Below, piece by piece: positions 1 through 7,588 of a stretch of DNA of 10,602 nt (positions within the stretch are counted from its first letter, which is position 1; every line of letters starts with the position of its first letter). The DNA comes from an uncultured delta proteobacterium (GTDB lineage Bacteria; Myxococcota_A; Polyangia; Polyangiales; Polyangiaceae), in the NCBI GenBank assembly GCA_903893335.1, contig CAITLX010000281.1, forward strand, positions 1 to 10,602, given 5' to 3'. Both the position numbers and the translations under genes were made by a program. The notes beneath the pieces are model-generated. The model saw only the letters and a list, made by a program, of their open reading frames with translations, made no database searches and was not told the DNA's origin.

Positions 1-2222
1 CCCGCGCCCGGCGCCGCGCGCGGCGCGCTCCGGGCCTCCTTCGCGGCCGCGGCGGCGGCGCGCGCGGAGGCGTGGGGGCGGCCGAAGCGCGCGGTGAACC
101 AGAAGCGCGAGCCTCGGCCGAGCTCGCTCGAGACGCCGATGTCGCCGCCGAGCAGGCGCGCGAGCTGCCGGGAGATCGCGAGCCCGAGCCCCGTGCCGCC
201 GTGGCGCCGCGTGCTCGAGCCGTCGGCCTGCACGAAGAGATCGAAGATGCGCTCGAGGTCGAGCGGCGCGATGCCGATGCCGTCGTCCTCGACCTCGAAG
301 CGCAGCGTGACGCCCGCGTCGTCGCTGGCGACCCGGCTGACGCGGGTCAGCGTCGAGCCGTGATCGGTGAACTTGATCGCGTTGGCCAGGAGGTTGACGA
401 GCACCTGGCGCAGCCGGCCCGGGTCCCCCTCGAGGTCGAGCGGCACGTCGTCGCCCACCTCGAGCACCAGCCGCACGCCCTTGTCGGCGGCGCGGCCGGC
501 GAGCATGGCGAGCGTCCGGTCGAGCAGCTCGTCGAGGCGGAACGCCTCGCGCGCGAGATCCATGTGACCGGCCTCGATCTTCGAGAAATCGAGGACATCG
601 TTGACGATCTGCAGCAGCCCGCGCGCCGAGCTCTGGATGATCACCGCCTGCTCGCGCTGCGCCGGGGTGAGACCTGCGTCGAGCAGCAGCTCGGTCATGC
701 CGAGCACGCCGTTCATCGGCGTGCGGATCTCGTGGCTCATGCGCGCGAGAAACTCGCTCTTCGCGCGGGCGGCCCCCTCGGCGGTGTCGCGCGCCGCGCG
801 CAGCTCGTCCTGCGTCCGCAGCAGCGCGGCGTTCTGCTCGCCGAGCCGCCGCCCCACCTCGACGACGCCGCGCGCCGTCTCGTCGACCTCGTTGACCGCG
901 ATCGGATCGAGGTGTTGGTCGAAGCGCCCCGCGCCGATGCCCCGCACCGTGTCGCGGATGCGCGTGAGCGGGTCGGCGATCTGCCGGCTCATCGCGCCAG
1001 CCTTCCGGTAGAGGTAGGCGAAGAACGCGGAGTAGAACGCGACGAGGCCCGCGACGAGCCACACGGCGACGTGCCCGATGCGCGCGCTCAGCGTGACGGC
1101 CTTCGCGTCGATCGAGGCCTGCGGGACGACGACGAGCAGCTTCCACCCCGTCGCCACGACCGTGCTCCACGCGGTGCGCTTGGTGCCGCCGTGCAGCTCG
1201 AGGTCGGCGAGGCCGTCGCGCTGGCCGGCGAGCAGCGACGGGAGCGGGCCGAGGTCGCCGCGCCGCAGCAGGTTGAACTGCTCGGGCTTGAAGGTGTCCT
1301 TGAGGACGGCCGCCTGGTAATCGACGTCGGTCAGCTCGACGAGGCCGAAGTCGCGCTCGCCGCCTGCGGGCAGCGCGAGGATCGTGCCGGTGCGGCCGAC
1401 GAGCACGCCGTAGCCGCCCCAGGGGATCGACAGCGCGAGCACGCGCCGGACGAGCGTCGCGACCGTGACGTCGGCGCCGACGACGCCCTCGAGGAAATCG
1501 CCGCGGTAGACGGGCGCGATGCACGAGGCCATGAAGCCCTGGCCTGCCGGGTCGACGTAGACGTCCGTCCAGGTGACCGCCCGCGACGGATCGTGGGCGG
1601 CGTCGGCCTCGTAGTAGAAATTGAACGAGGGGATGTCCATGTCCGGCGCGAACTGCTCGACCGCGTCCATGAACGGGTAGATGCGGTTGAGCGAGTCGTG
1701 CGTGTTCAGGTACGCCTGCACCCAGAGCGGGTTGTTGCGCACGAGCGAGCGGAGCATCGGATCGAGGCGCTCCGTCCTCAGGAGCTTGTCGCTCGAGCCG
1801 CCACCGGCGCGCGTGCGCGCGCTGTAGTAGAGCGCCGAGCCGCCGTCGTCCTTCAGCTTGTAGCCCATCCCCTTGGGCGACACGCCGTAGCGGGCGAGCC
1901 GCGCCGTCCGCTCGGCGTCGTCGAGGTGCAGCGGGGCGGTGAGAGCCAGGCCGGCCGCGTCGCGCAGGACGCTCACCGAGGCCGCGACCGATCGCAGCTC
2001 CTGGTCGAGCAGCGCGGCCTCGCGCGTCGCGATGCGCGACACCTCGTCGCCGGCGACCGAGCGGACCGCGGCGCGGTTCTCGCTGAGGACGAAGCGGTTG
2101 GCCGCGACGTACGCGACGATCAGCACGACCTCGACGAGCAGCAGCGGGATCAGGGCCGAGCGCGCGAACGCGCGCCAGATCCAGATGCGGAGCGGCTGGG
2201 GCCTCGGCGGGGGCTTGGACAT
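1..2222 (-). CDS. Cache-domain sensor histidine kinase (C-terminus outside window)
   Basis: Membrane sensor kinase that would detect an extracytoplasmic ligand, autophosphorylate on His and pass phosphate to a response regulator. The visible 740 residues begin MSKPPPRPQPLRIW. A first membrane helix lies at about 19-42. A long periplasmic region (about 43-384) resembles a double Cache sensor, including a stretch around SCIAPVYRGDFLEGVVGADVT. A second helix lies at about 385-408, followed by a HAMP-like linker. The HisKA box has H497 in SHEIRTPMNG. The ATPase domain has the N box around N614 (NLLANAIKFT), the G1 box at D647 (DDGIGI), an F box (IFDLFVQAD) and the G2 box GGTGLGL near 675. An Ala-rich linker then runs off the window edge, so a receiver domain may follow; this is not visible. 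ATG 2222 is chosen because the predicted transcript starts about 30 nt upstream. No clear Shine-Dalgarno is present, and in-frame GTG codons lie 12 and 27 nt upstream. The family call is firm; the ligand is unknown. Confidence 0.93.
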   Translation of the reverse strand, partial: MSKPPPRPQPLRIWIWRAFARSALIPLLLVEVVLIVAYVAANRFVLSENRAAVRSVAGDEVSRIATREAALLDQELRSVAASVSVLRDAAGLALTAPLHLDDAERTARLARYGVSPKGMGYKLKDDGGSALYYSARTRAGGGSSDKLLRTERLDPMLRSLVRNNPLWVQAYLNTHDSLNRIYPFMDAVEQFAPDMDIPSFNFYYEADAAHDPSRAVTWTDVYVDPAGQGFMASCIAPVYRGDFLEGVVGADVTVATLVRRVLALSIPWGGYGVLVGRTGTILALPAGGERDFGLVELTDVDYQAAVLKDTFKPEQFNLLRRGDLGPLPSLLAGQRDGLADLELHGGTKRTAWSTVVATGWKLLVVVPQASIDAKAVTLSARIGHVAVWLVAGLVAFYSAFFAYLYRKAGAMSRQIADPLTRIRDTVRGIGAGRFDQHLDPIAVNEVDETARGVVEVGRRLGEQNAALLRTQDELRAARDTAEGAARAKSEFLARMSHEIRTPMNGVLGMTELLLDAGLTPAQREQAVIIQSSARGLLQIVNDVLDFSKIEAGHMDLAREAFRLDELLDRTLAMLAGRAADKGVRLVLEVGDDVPLDLEGDPGRLRQVLVNLLANAIKFTDHGSTLTRVSRVASDDAGVTLRFEVEDDGIGIAPLDLERIFDLFVQADGSSTRRHGGTGLGLAISRQLARLLGGDIGVSSELGRGSRFWFTARFGRPHASARAAAAAAKEARSAPRAAPGA

Positions 2223-2258
2223 GTTGCGCGGCACGGCGTGCGGGGCCACGCCGCGGCC

Positions 2259-2287
2259 AATAGAGGAGCCGCGCGACCGCACGTCAA
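2259..2287 (-). promoter_or_regulatory. Sigma-70-type promoter of the histidine kinase
   Basis: Read on the minus strand, a TTGACG -35 hexamer (2287-2282) is followed after exactly 17 nt by TCTATT (2264-2259), which matches the -10 consensus at four of six positions. Transcription would start near 2252, giving a leader of about 30 nt before ATG 2222. The AT-rich hexamers stand out in this GC-rich DNA. This is a prediction from sequence only. Confidence 0.6.
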
Positions 2288-2303
2288 GCCGAGCGCGCTC
2301 GGC
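2288..2303. promoter_or_regulatory. 16-bp perfect palindrome, candidate operator
   Basis: GCCGAGCGCGCTCGGC is a perfect inverted repeat directly abutting the upstream side of the kinase -35 hexamer. A second 10-bp palindrome (GGCGCGCGCC, 2301-2310) overlaps its right end. The position suits a dimeric activator of the kinase promoter, and it also lies roughly 70-85 bp upstream of the predicted start for the divergent lipoprotein gene. Self-complementary words are common by chance at this GC content, so the role is unproven. Confidence 0.35.
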
Positions 2304-2357
2304 GCGCGCCAATCGTCGGGCCTGGAGGGACGTTCCGAGGTGGCGCGGCTCTCCGCG

Positions 2358-2366
2358 TGGTAAATT
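2358..2366 (+). promoter_or_regulatory. Possible extended -10 promoter of the phosphoesterase gene
   Basis: TGGTAAATT combines a TGn extension with a -10-like TAAATT (2361-2366), the most AT-rich spot in the 188-bp divergent region. No good -35 hexamer lies 16-18 nt upstream, which is tolerable for an extended -10 site. It would give a leader of about 38 nt before ATG 2411. Confidence 0.35.
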
Positions 2367-2396
2367 CGCGGCTTGCGACGCGGCCCATCCCGCGTC

Positions 2397-2403
2397 GAGG
2401 GAG
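2397..2403 (+). promoter_or_regulatory. Ribosome binding site that fixes the start at 2411
   Basis: GAGGGAG sits 7 nt before ATG 2411, a good Shine-Dalgarno at the right distance. It favours this ATG over the in-frame GTG at 2357, which would put 18 Arg/Pro-containing residues in front of the lipoprotein signal peptide. Confidence 0.7.
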
Positions 2404-2410
2404 CCCTCGC

Positions 2411-5215
2411 ATGCGCGTCCGCACCGCACTCGTCCTCGTCGCCTCCTGCTCGGCCATCGGTTGCAGCTCGAGCGACGACGCATCCCCCCCCCTCGATCAG
2501 GGCAACCTCGACGCCGGGTCGGACGCCGCCACCGACGCGGCGAGCGACGCCGACGCGGCGCCGCCGATCGATCCGGCGCCGTTCGAGATCGTCCCCGAGT
2601 CGTGCGCGTTCACCTGCCCGGTCGCCTCGTGCGCCGAGACGACGACGCCGTACGCGTGCCCCGCGCTCGGCGACTGGACGAAGATCGGCCACGCCGCCGC
2701 GTGCCCCGCGTGGGACGGCACCAACCCGGCGCCGCAGCAGGGCAAATGCACCGTGTCCGCCCCGACGGGCGAGGCGGCGAAGTACACCGGCGTCGATCCC
2801 GACGACGCGACGACCTGGGTGCTGCCCGACGCGCGCCGCGCGCACGTCGACGGCGCCGAGTGGCTCTTCGACGAGGCCGACATGCGCCCCGGCGGCCCGA
2901 CGCTCGTCGTGCCGATCCCGGGCTCGACGCTCGCTGCGGTGGTCGACGCGGGGTACGCGACGCACGCGGTGCGGCTCGTCGACGTCTCGAAGATCGCGTC
3001 GGGCTCGTCGCCGATGATCGCGTACGAGAAGTTCCCCGTGCCCGAGACGCTGACGAGCGCCGCGGTGTTCGTCGCGCCCGACCTGCTGCTGGTCGGCACC
3101 GCCGACGGCTTCGTGCGGGCGTTCCGCGTGAACGTCGCGGACAAGGTGCTGACGCGCGACGACGCGAGCTCGATCCACCTGCCGCAGGGCGTGAACGACC
3201 TCGCCAAGCCGGCGCCGTACGCCGTCGGTGGGCTCGCCGTGACCCCCGATGGCAGGTACCTCGTGGTCACGCCCATCTTCAACACGAGCACGTTCGTCTA
3301 CGATCTGACCGCGCCGAGCGCGCCGGTCGGGCAGCTCTCGCTCGGCAAGGGGGGCACGTTCGCGGTCGCGTTCGACCCGGCCGACACCGAGGGGCGCTGG
3401 GCCTACGCGAGCGCGTGGGGCGGCCACGCCGCGCACGAGATCGATCTCGCCGACCGCGCGGCGCCCAAGCTCACGCGCTCGTTCAAGATCGACAAGAACC
3501 CGCAGGGCATCGCCTTCCTCGACGCGCGCTGGATGGCGGTCGCCAACGATCTCGGCGACGCCATCTCGCTGGTCGATCGCACGACGGGCACCGTGCACGA
3601 CGTGCCGGTCGACGCGGCCACCACGCTGCACGGCAAGGAGCCGTCGAACCTCGCCTGGGACGCGCCCAACCACCGCCTGTACGCGACGCTCGCGGGCGCC
3701 GACATGATCGCGGCCTGGAGCGTCGACCTCGCGCAGACGCCGCCGACGCTCACGCGCCAGGGCAGCCTCGCGACGTCGTGGTGGCCGAGCTCGGTCGCCG
3801 TGCTGCCGAACGGCGACGTGCTCGCCACCTCGTTCCGCGGCCACGCCGGCGGCACGAAGGACGTGAACGGCGACGAGGCGCGACCGATGCAGGGCACGAT
3901 CCAGCTCGTGCCCGCGCCGAGCGCGGCCGACCTCGCCGCCGCCGACGTGCTCGCGCAGCGCGCGCACGACGCGGGCAACCTCGCAGGCGCGCCGAAGGTC
4001 ACCTGCCCCTCGGGAGCCTCCGACTTCCCCGTCCCGTCCACCAACGAGGCGGGCCCCTCGCCGCTCATCGACCACGTCTTCATCGTGCTGCGCGAGAACA
4101 AGACGTTCGACGGCGTGTTCGGCGATCTCCCCGGCGTCGCGGGCGACGCGCAGCGGACGCTCAAGGCCGACCCGGCCGACATGGACAAGCTCTGGGCGAG
4201 CCTGCGCGATCTCGCGCGCACGTTCACCACGAGCGACAACCACTACACGTCCGCCGAGGTCTCCAACCAGGGCCACACCTGGGCGACGTTCGGCCGCTCG
4301 AGCGACTTCACCGAGCGCACCTGGTTCGAGAACGGTTACTCGCGAAATATCTGGGCGTCGCCCGCGCAGCCGCAGGGCACGAGCGACATCGGCACGCCCA
4401 TCGAGGGCTCCATCTTCCAGTGGCTCGTCGACCAGAAGGTCGGCGTCGACATCTTCGGCGAGGCCGAGGGGCTGCCCAACACCCCGTCGGGTTCGCCCGG
4501 GGTGTTCGACCTCGATTACCCCGGCGGCTTCATCCAGAGCATGGGCCACCCCGACAACGAGAAGGCGTGCTGGGTCGCGATGCGCGCGCGCGTGCGCTGC
4601 GACCTCGGGCAGGTCGTGTTCATGACGCTGCCGAACGACCACACGCTCGGCGTGTCGAACGGCCAGGCGTCGCCCGAGGCGATGATCGCGGTCAACGACG
4701 AGGCGACGGGGCTGCTCGTCGACGCCATCTCGCACAGCCCGTTCTGGAAGAGCTCGCTCATCGTCATCACCGAGGACGACCCGGCGCAGGGGGGCGATCA
4801 CGTCAACCAGCACCGCGTGCCGGTCGTGCTCGCGTCGCCCTGGGTGCGCCGCGGCTACGTCAGCAAGATGCACACCGACCCGAGCTCCTTCTACAAGGTC
4901 CTCGCGAACGTGCTCGGCAAGCCGTACCCCAACGAGCAGGTGGCCACCGCGGCGCTGCCGCTCGACTGGTTCACCTCCACGCCGGACTACACGCCGTACG
5001 TCCACGTGCCGCGCAAGTGGCCGCTCACCTGCGGCGTGCAGCAGACGCGCGCCGAGCAGCGCCTGCACGACTCGTGGAGCTTCGACGACGTCGACGAGCA
5101 ACCGGGGCTCGACCAGCAGGTGTTCCGCGCGCTGCGCGGCACGCCGCTCACCGAGTTGCCGCCCGACGTCGAGGCCGCCGTGGCGCGTCGCGAGCAGGCG
5201 CGCGAGGCGCGCTAG
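2411..5215 (+). CDS. Lipoprotein with YncE-like beta-propeller and C-terminal phosphoesterase (alkaline phosphatase superfamily)
   Basis: A 934-residue secreted lipoprotein. The signal peptide MRVRTALVLVASCSAIGC has lipobox AIGC with C18 as the predicted lipidated residue. An Asp/Ala linker (about 20-55) and a short Cys-rich stretch (about 60-115) follow. Residues about 180-490 read as WD/YVTN-like propeller blades, for example VTPDGRYLVVTP and GIAFLDARWMAVAND. From about 550 the phosphoesterase domain starts: E562-N-K-T-F-D567 (family metal/active-site motif), S618-N-Q-G-H-T-W, E788-D-D790 with the following GGDH, and a closing block PLDWFTSTPDYTPY. In the related acid phosphatase/phospholipase C family these Glu-Asn, Ser/Thr and Asp-Asp motifs hold the metal and nucleophile; assigning them here is by analogy. 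The domain order matches proteins usually called bifunctional YncE/alkaline phosphatase family proteins. The substrate is unknown; phosphate mono- or diesters outside the cytoplasm are likely. A C9 run (2484-2492) falls at codons 25-28. Divergent from the kinase gene. Confidence 0.92.
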   Translation: MRVRTALVLVASCSAIGCSSSDDASPPLDQGNLDAGSDAATDAASDADAAPPIDPAPFEIVPESCAFTCPVASCAETTTPYACPALGDWTKIGHAAACPAWDGTNPAPQQGKCTVSAPTGEAAKYTGVDPDDATTWVLPDARRAHVDGAEWLFDEADMRPGGPTLVVPIPGSTLAAVVDAGYATHAVRLVDVSKIASGSSPMIAYEKFPVPETLTSAAVFVAPDLLLVGTADGFVRAFRVNVADKVLTRDDASSIHLPQGVNDLAKPAPYAVGGLAVTPDGRYLVVTPIFNTSTFVYDLTAPSAPVGQLSLGKGGTFAVAFDPADTEGRWAYASAWGGHAAHEIDLADRAAPKLTRSFKIDKNPQGIAFLDARWMAVANDLGDAISLVDRTTGTVHDVPVDAATTLHGKEPSNLAWDAPNHRLYATLAGADMIAAWSVDLAQTPPTLTRQGSLATSWWPSSVAVLPNGDVLATSFRGHAGGTKDVNGDEARPMQGTIQLVPAPSAADLAAADVLAQRAHDAGNLAGAPKVTCPSGASDFPVPSTNEAGPSPLIDHVFIVLRENKTFDGVFGDLPGVAGDAQRTLKADPADMDKLWASLRDLARTFTTSDNHYTSAEVSNQGHTWATFGRSSDFTERTWFENGYSRNIWASPAQPQGTSDIGTPIEGSIFQWLVDQKVGVDIFGEAEGLPNTPSGSPGVFDLDYPGGFIQSMGHPDNEKACWVAMRARVRCDLGQVVFMTLPNDHTLGVSNGQASPEAMIAVNDEATGLLVDAISHSPFWKSSLIVITEDDPAQGGDHVNQHRVPVVLASPWVRRGYVSKMHTDPSSFYKVLANVLGKPYPNEQVATAALPLDWFTSTPDYTPYVHVPRKWPLTCGVQQTRAEQRLHDSWSFDDVDEQPGLDQQVFRALRGTPLTELPPDVEAAVARREQAREAR

Positions 5216-5219
5216 CGGG

Positions 5220-5235
5220 GGCGGGCGAGCCCGCC
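5220..5235. terminator. Hairpin between convergent genes
   Basis: GGCGGG-CGAG-CCCGCC forms a six-pair GC stem with a four-base loop in the 49-bp gap between the convergent phosphoesterase and Kazal lipoprotein genes. There is no T run on either strand, so termination would be by stem alone or by Rho. Position is the main support. Confidence 0.35.
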
Positions 5236-5264
5236 ACGCGCGCCCACGCAGCGACGAGGCTCGG

Positions 5265-6359
5265 TCAGGGCCCGCCGAGCGCGGTCGTCCGCGAGTTCAC
5301 GAAGACCACCCACTCGGTCGTGCCCGGCTGGGCGCCCGGGTAGGCGAGCGCCAGCGCGTTCACGAGCCGGTGGCCGGCGCGCGCGAGCGCCGAGGGGAGG
5401 GCCGTGCGGACCACGACCTCGCGCAGCGACGCGAGGTCGCTCGCGTCGAGGACCGCCTCGCTCGTGCCGAGGCGAAGATCCCACCCGCGCGCGTCGAGCG
5501 GGGCGATCGACAGCGAGCCGTCGCAGCCCGCGGCGAGCTCGGCCGGCGCGCTCCACGTCACGGGGAACGTGATGCGGCTGCTCGACGGCCCCGACACGAA
5601 CGCGAGCCCGGCGCCGAACACCGCCTGTCCGCTGGCCTGGCTCACGGCGGCCACCCAGCCGCCGTCGCAGCAGACGCAGTCGGCGTTGGAGCGGTCGGGC
5701 TCGACCAGCACGAGCTCATCGAACGCTGGCGCGGGCGCCGTCGTGCCGCCGAGCGGGGCCGAGCCGCACTGCGTGCCGAAGCCGGTGTCGGCGTACGCGG
5801 TCGCGCGCGCGGCGGCCTCGTCGAGCGGCGTCGGGGCGAGCGCGCCGCAGAGCACGCGGTAACCGAGCAGCGCTCGCGCGGCGTCGAAGCGCACGACGGT
5901 CGTGCACGAGGTGCCCGTGACCTGCGCGGCGAGCGCGTCCACGAAGGGCGTGCAGGGGGAGGCGCCCAGGTCGAGGCACGAGGCGAGCGACGCGATGTCG
6001 GTGCCGGCGCGTGCGGCGTCGCACTGCGACCCGTAGCGCAGGCCGTCGCAGCCGCAGACGTCGATGAACCCCAGCGTGGCGCAGACGGGGGCAACGGGCT
6101 CGCACCTTCCGGGCGCGCCGGGCAGGCCGCAGCCGCCGTACGGGAACGAGCAGTACTGGTCGATGGGGCAGCGCGAGCCCGCGCCGTCGCCGCACGCCGT
6201 CGTCGTGGGCGCGTCGGCCGGTGCATCGATCGTCGCGTCGGCGCCGCTGCCGGCGTCGCCGCTCGGGTCGGTGGCGGTGACCGTCCCGCCGCAGCCCGAG
6301 AGCGCCGCGAGCGACGCGAACGCGCCGAGTCTCCGTGCTGCGGTCGTCAGGTGGTCCAT
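5265..6359 (-). CDS. Kazal-domain-containing lipoprotein
   Basis: A 364-residue predicted lipoprotein. MDHLTTAARRLGAFASLAAL leads to lipobox LSGC with C23 lipidated. An Asp/Ala/Ser/Thr linker (about 27-55) resembles that of the phosphoesterase lipoprotein. Residues 56-128 are Cys-rich and contain a Kazal-like signature: C102-G-C104-D-G-L-R-Y109-G-S-Q-C113 and C128 at the end of an AG-x-D-I-x-S-L-A-S-C stretch. Kazal modules are classically serine protease inhibitors. Bacterial copies like this are common in myxobacterial lipoproteins and their targets are mostly unknown. Residues about 129-364 form a domain I do not recognise, with scattered Cys including a CVCC cluster. ATG 6359 is chosen because AGGAGGG lies 5 nt upstream and the signal peptide starts there; the longer in-frame start at 6434 would add 25 Arg-rich residues. 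Convergent with the phosphoesterase gene. Confidence 0.82.
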   Translation of the reverse strand: MDHLTTAARRLGAFASLAALSGCGGTVTATDPSGDAGSGADATIDAPADAPTTTACGDGAGSRCPIDQYCSFPYGGCGLPGAPGRCEPVAPVCATLGFIDVCGCDGLRYGSQCDAARAGTDIASLASCLDLGASPCTPFVDALAAQVTGTSCTTVVRFDAARALLGYRVLCGALAPTPLDEAAARATAYADTGFGTQCGSAPLGGTTAPAPAFDELVLVEPDRSNADCVCCDGGWVAAVSQASGQAVFGAGLAFVSGPSSSRITFPVTWSAPAELAAGCDGSLSIAPLDARGWDLRLGTSEAVLDASDLASLREVVVRTALPSALARAGHRLVNALALAYPGAQPGTTEWVVFVNSRTTALGGP

Positions 6360-6492
6360 CGTCGCCCTCCTCGAGTTGCGTCCCCCTGAGGGCTCGCGAC
6401 GAGGCGTCGCGGCACGCAGCCCGGAGTGTGGCACCTCGCGCGTCGCGGCGACAGATGGGGCCCCCCCCTCTCGGTCGAGGTCGCGCGTCCTT
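6360..6492. other. Intergenic gap with a GGGGCCCCCCCC run
   Basis: These 133 bp separate the unknown gene from the Kazal lipoprotein. Apart from the ribosome binding site they hold a G4C8 run (6457-6468). No convincing promoter, terminator or small gene is visible. Confidence 0.5.
6365..6371 (-). promoter_or_regulatory. Strong ribosome binding site of the Kazal lipoprotein
   Basis: On the minus strand AGGAGGG lies 5 nt before ATG 6359. It is the best Shine-Dalgarno in the window and decides the start against the upstream in-frame codon at 6434. Confidence 0.75.
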
Positions 6493-7437
6493 TCAGCTGA
6501 TGAACGGGTTGGAGTTGGGGAGCCCGACCGCGTCGGGCGAGGTGGCGAAGGCCGGCTCGGGGGAGGCCACGGACGCGACCGTCGGTGTGGCCGTCGTCGT
6601 CGGCTGCGCGTCGGCCTTGCGCCGTCCGTTGCTGCGCCCCGCGTAGAGCGAAGGTGCGTACGCGTCGGCGTCCCCCTGCTCCCAGCGCAGGAACGTCACC
6701 GCGCGGCGTGCCTGGTCGTAGGCGCGCAGCAGCAGCGTGAAGGCCCGCTGGCGCATACGCGCCGTCTCGGCGGCGACCTGAGGCGCCTGCTGGCGGACGC
6801 CGAGCGCGGCGAAGATCGACGCGGTCAGGTCGGTGGCCTCGTCGAGCTCGAAGCGCTGCACGCCGGTGCGAGCGGCGATCGGCTCCCAGTGCTCGCGCAG
6901 GAACGAAGCGACGTTGACGAGGTCCTCGGCCACGGCGCGGTAGCCGACGCCGCTCTGAAAGCTCCGCGCCTGCGTGGCGTCGAGCAAGCCGCGCGCGGCC
7001 AGCGCTCGGGCCTCGGTGACGAGCACCTCGCGCAGGCGAACGGCCCGGTCGACGAGCGTCGGAAGCTCCTCGGCCGGCGTGTTCGCGATGGCGAAGTCCG
7101 AGTTGGCCTTGGCTGCGGCCAGCGCGTAGTCCTCCAGGGCGTCGATCTGGGCGAGGTCGACTCCAGGGAGCGACTCCATCTCGCCGCGCAGCGTGCGCAG
7201 GTGCGGCAGCACCCCCTGCACGGTGACGACGGCGGCGACGAGGTCGAGGTTGAGCGCGGAGAGCTCCGCGTCGCCGAGGCTGCGCATCTCGTCTTCGCGG
7301 CGCAGGTAGGCCGCGTGGAAGCGCGGCATCGTGGTGGACGGGTAGGGAGTGTGTGTGGATGTGGTGCTGATGCGGGTGACGCCGGTCGGCCCGACGGAGG
7401 TGGAGGCCGACGGGGTGTGGTTCATCTTCGAGGTCAT
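6493..7437 (-). CDS. Conserved-looking helical protein of unknown family
   Basis: A 314-residue protein I do not recognise. Residues 1-38 are rich in Ser, Thr and Pro and look disordered. Residues about 40-265 are a dense run of predicted amphipathic helices (for example LRREDEMRSLGDAELSALNL, then YALAAAKANSDFAIANT), ending in a Trp/Asp/Arg segment, FLRWEQGDADAYAPSLYAGR (249-268). A Lys/Arg patch (RRKADA) and a Thr/Ala/Pro-rich tail follow. No signal peptide, membrane helix, Cys or catalytic motif is evident, so a cytoplasmic structural or binding role is possible but unproven. ATG 7437 is preceded by GGAG at about 7 nt. The same frame stays open far upstream through the 42-bp repeats into the dehydrogenase region, which is probably a GC effect. 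It lies 133 bp upstream of the Kazal lipoprotein on the same strand. Confidence 0.75.
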   Translation of the reverse strand: MTSKMNHTPSASTSVGPTGVTRISTTSTHTPYPSTTMPRFHAAYLRREDEMRSLGDAELSALNLDLVAAVVTVQGVLPHLRTLRGEMESLPGVDLAQIDALEDYALAAAKANSDFAIANTPAEELPTLVDRAVRLREVLVTEARALAARGLLDATQARSFQSGVGYRAVAEDLVNVASFLREHWEPIAARTGVQRFELDEATDLTASIFAALGVRQQAPQVAAETARMRQRAFTLLLRAYDQARRAVTFLRWEQGDADAYAPSLYAGRSNGRRKADAQPTTTATPTVASVASPEPAFATSPDAVGLPNSNPFIS

Positions 7438-7588
7438 GGGAATCTCCAGGGGTTTGGGGTGCAGCGCATGTGCGCCGCGAACACCCTCTCCTTCGGCGCC
7501 ACCCCGCAGCCGGTTGCGCTCGGTCGCGAAGAATCGTCTCGCGTCGCGCAGTCGCCGCCCGTGCCCCGCGTCGCGCCCCCAAGCCAGG
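7438..7588. other. Leader region upstream of the unknown gene
   Basis: Non-repeat half of the 443-bp gap. It holds the GGAG ribosome binding site just before ATG 7437 and a 12-bp palindrome GCGCATGTGCGC (7464-7475). One mismatch aside, the palindrome extends to 18 bp and could be a leader hairpin or a protein-binding site. No clear -35/-10 pair was found. A piece near 7506-7521 weakly resembles the adjacent repeat core, about two periods away. Confidence 0.35.

Noticed and set aside
72..2363. Long plus-strand open frame (763 codons) opposite the histidine kinase
   Set aside because: Its translation is Arg/Ala/Glu-rich with no motif, while the minus strand encodes intact kinase boxes. High GC explains the missing stops.
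2357..2410. In-frame GTG start at 2357 for the phosphoesterase
   Set aside because: It would place 18 residues before the signal peptide and has no good ribosome binding site, unlike ATG 2411.
1939..5343. Plus-strand frame of 1134 codons and minus-strand frame of 983 codons over the phosphoesterase
   Set aside because: Both are low-complexity Arg/Ala/Asp products. The phosphoesterase frame has a signal peptide, ribosome binding site and active-site motifs.
5370..6389. Plus-strand frame of 339 codons opposite the Kazal lipoprotein
   Set aside because: Arg/Ala/Glu-rich shadow without motifs. The minus strand has a lipobox, Kazal cysteines and a strong ribosome binding site.
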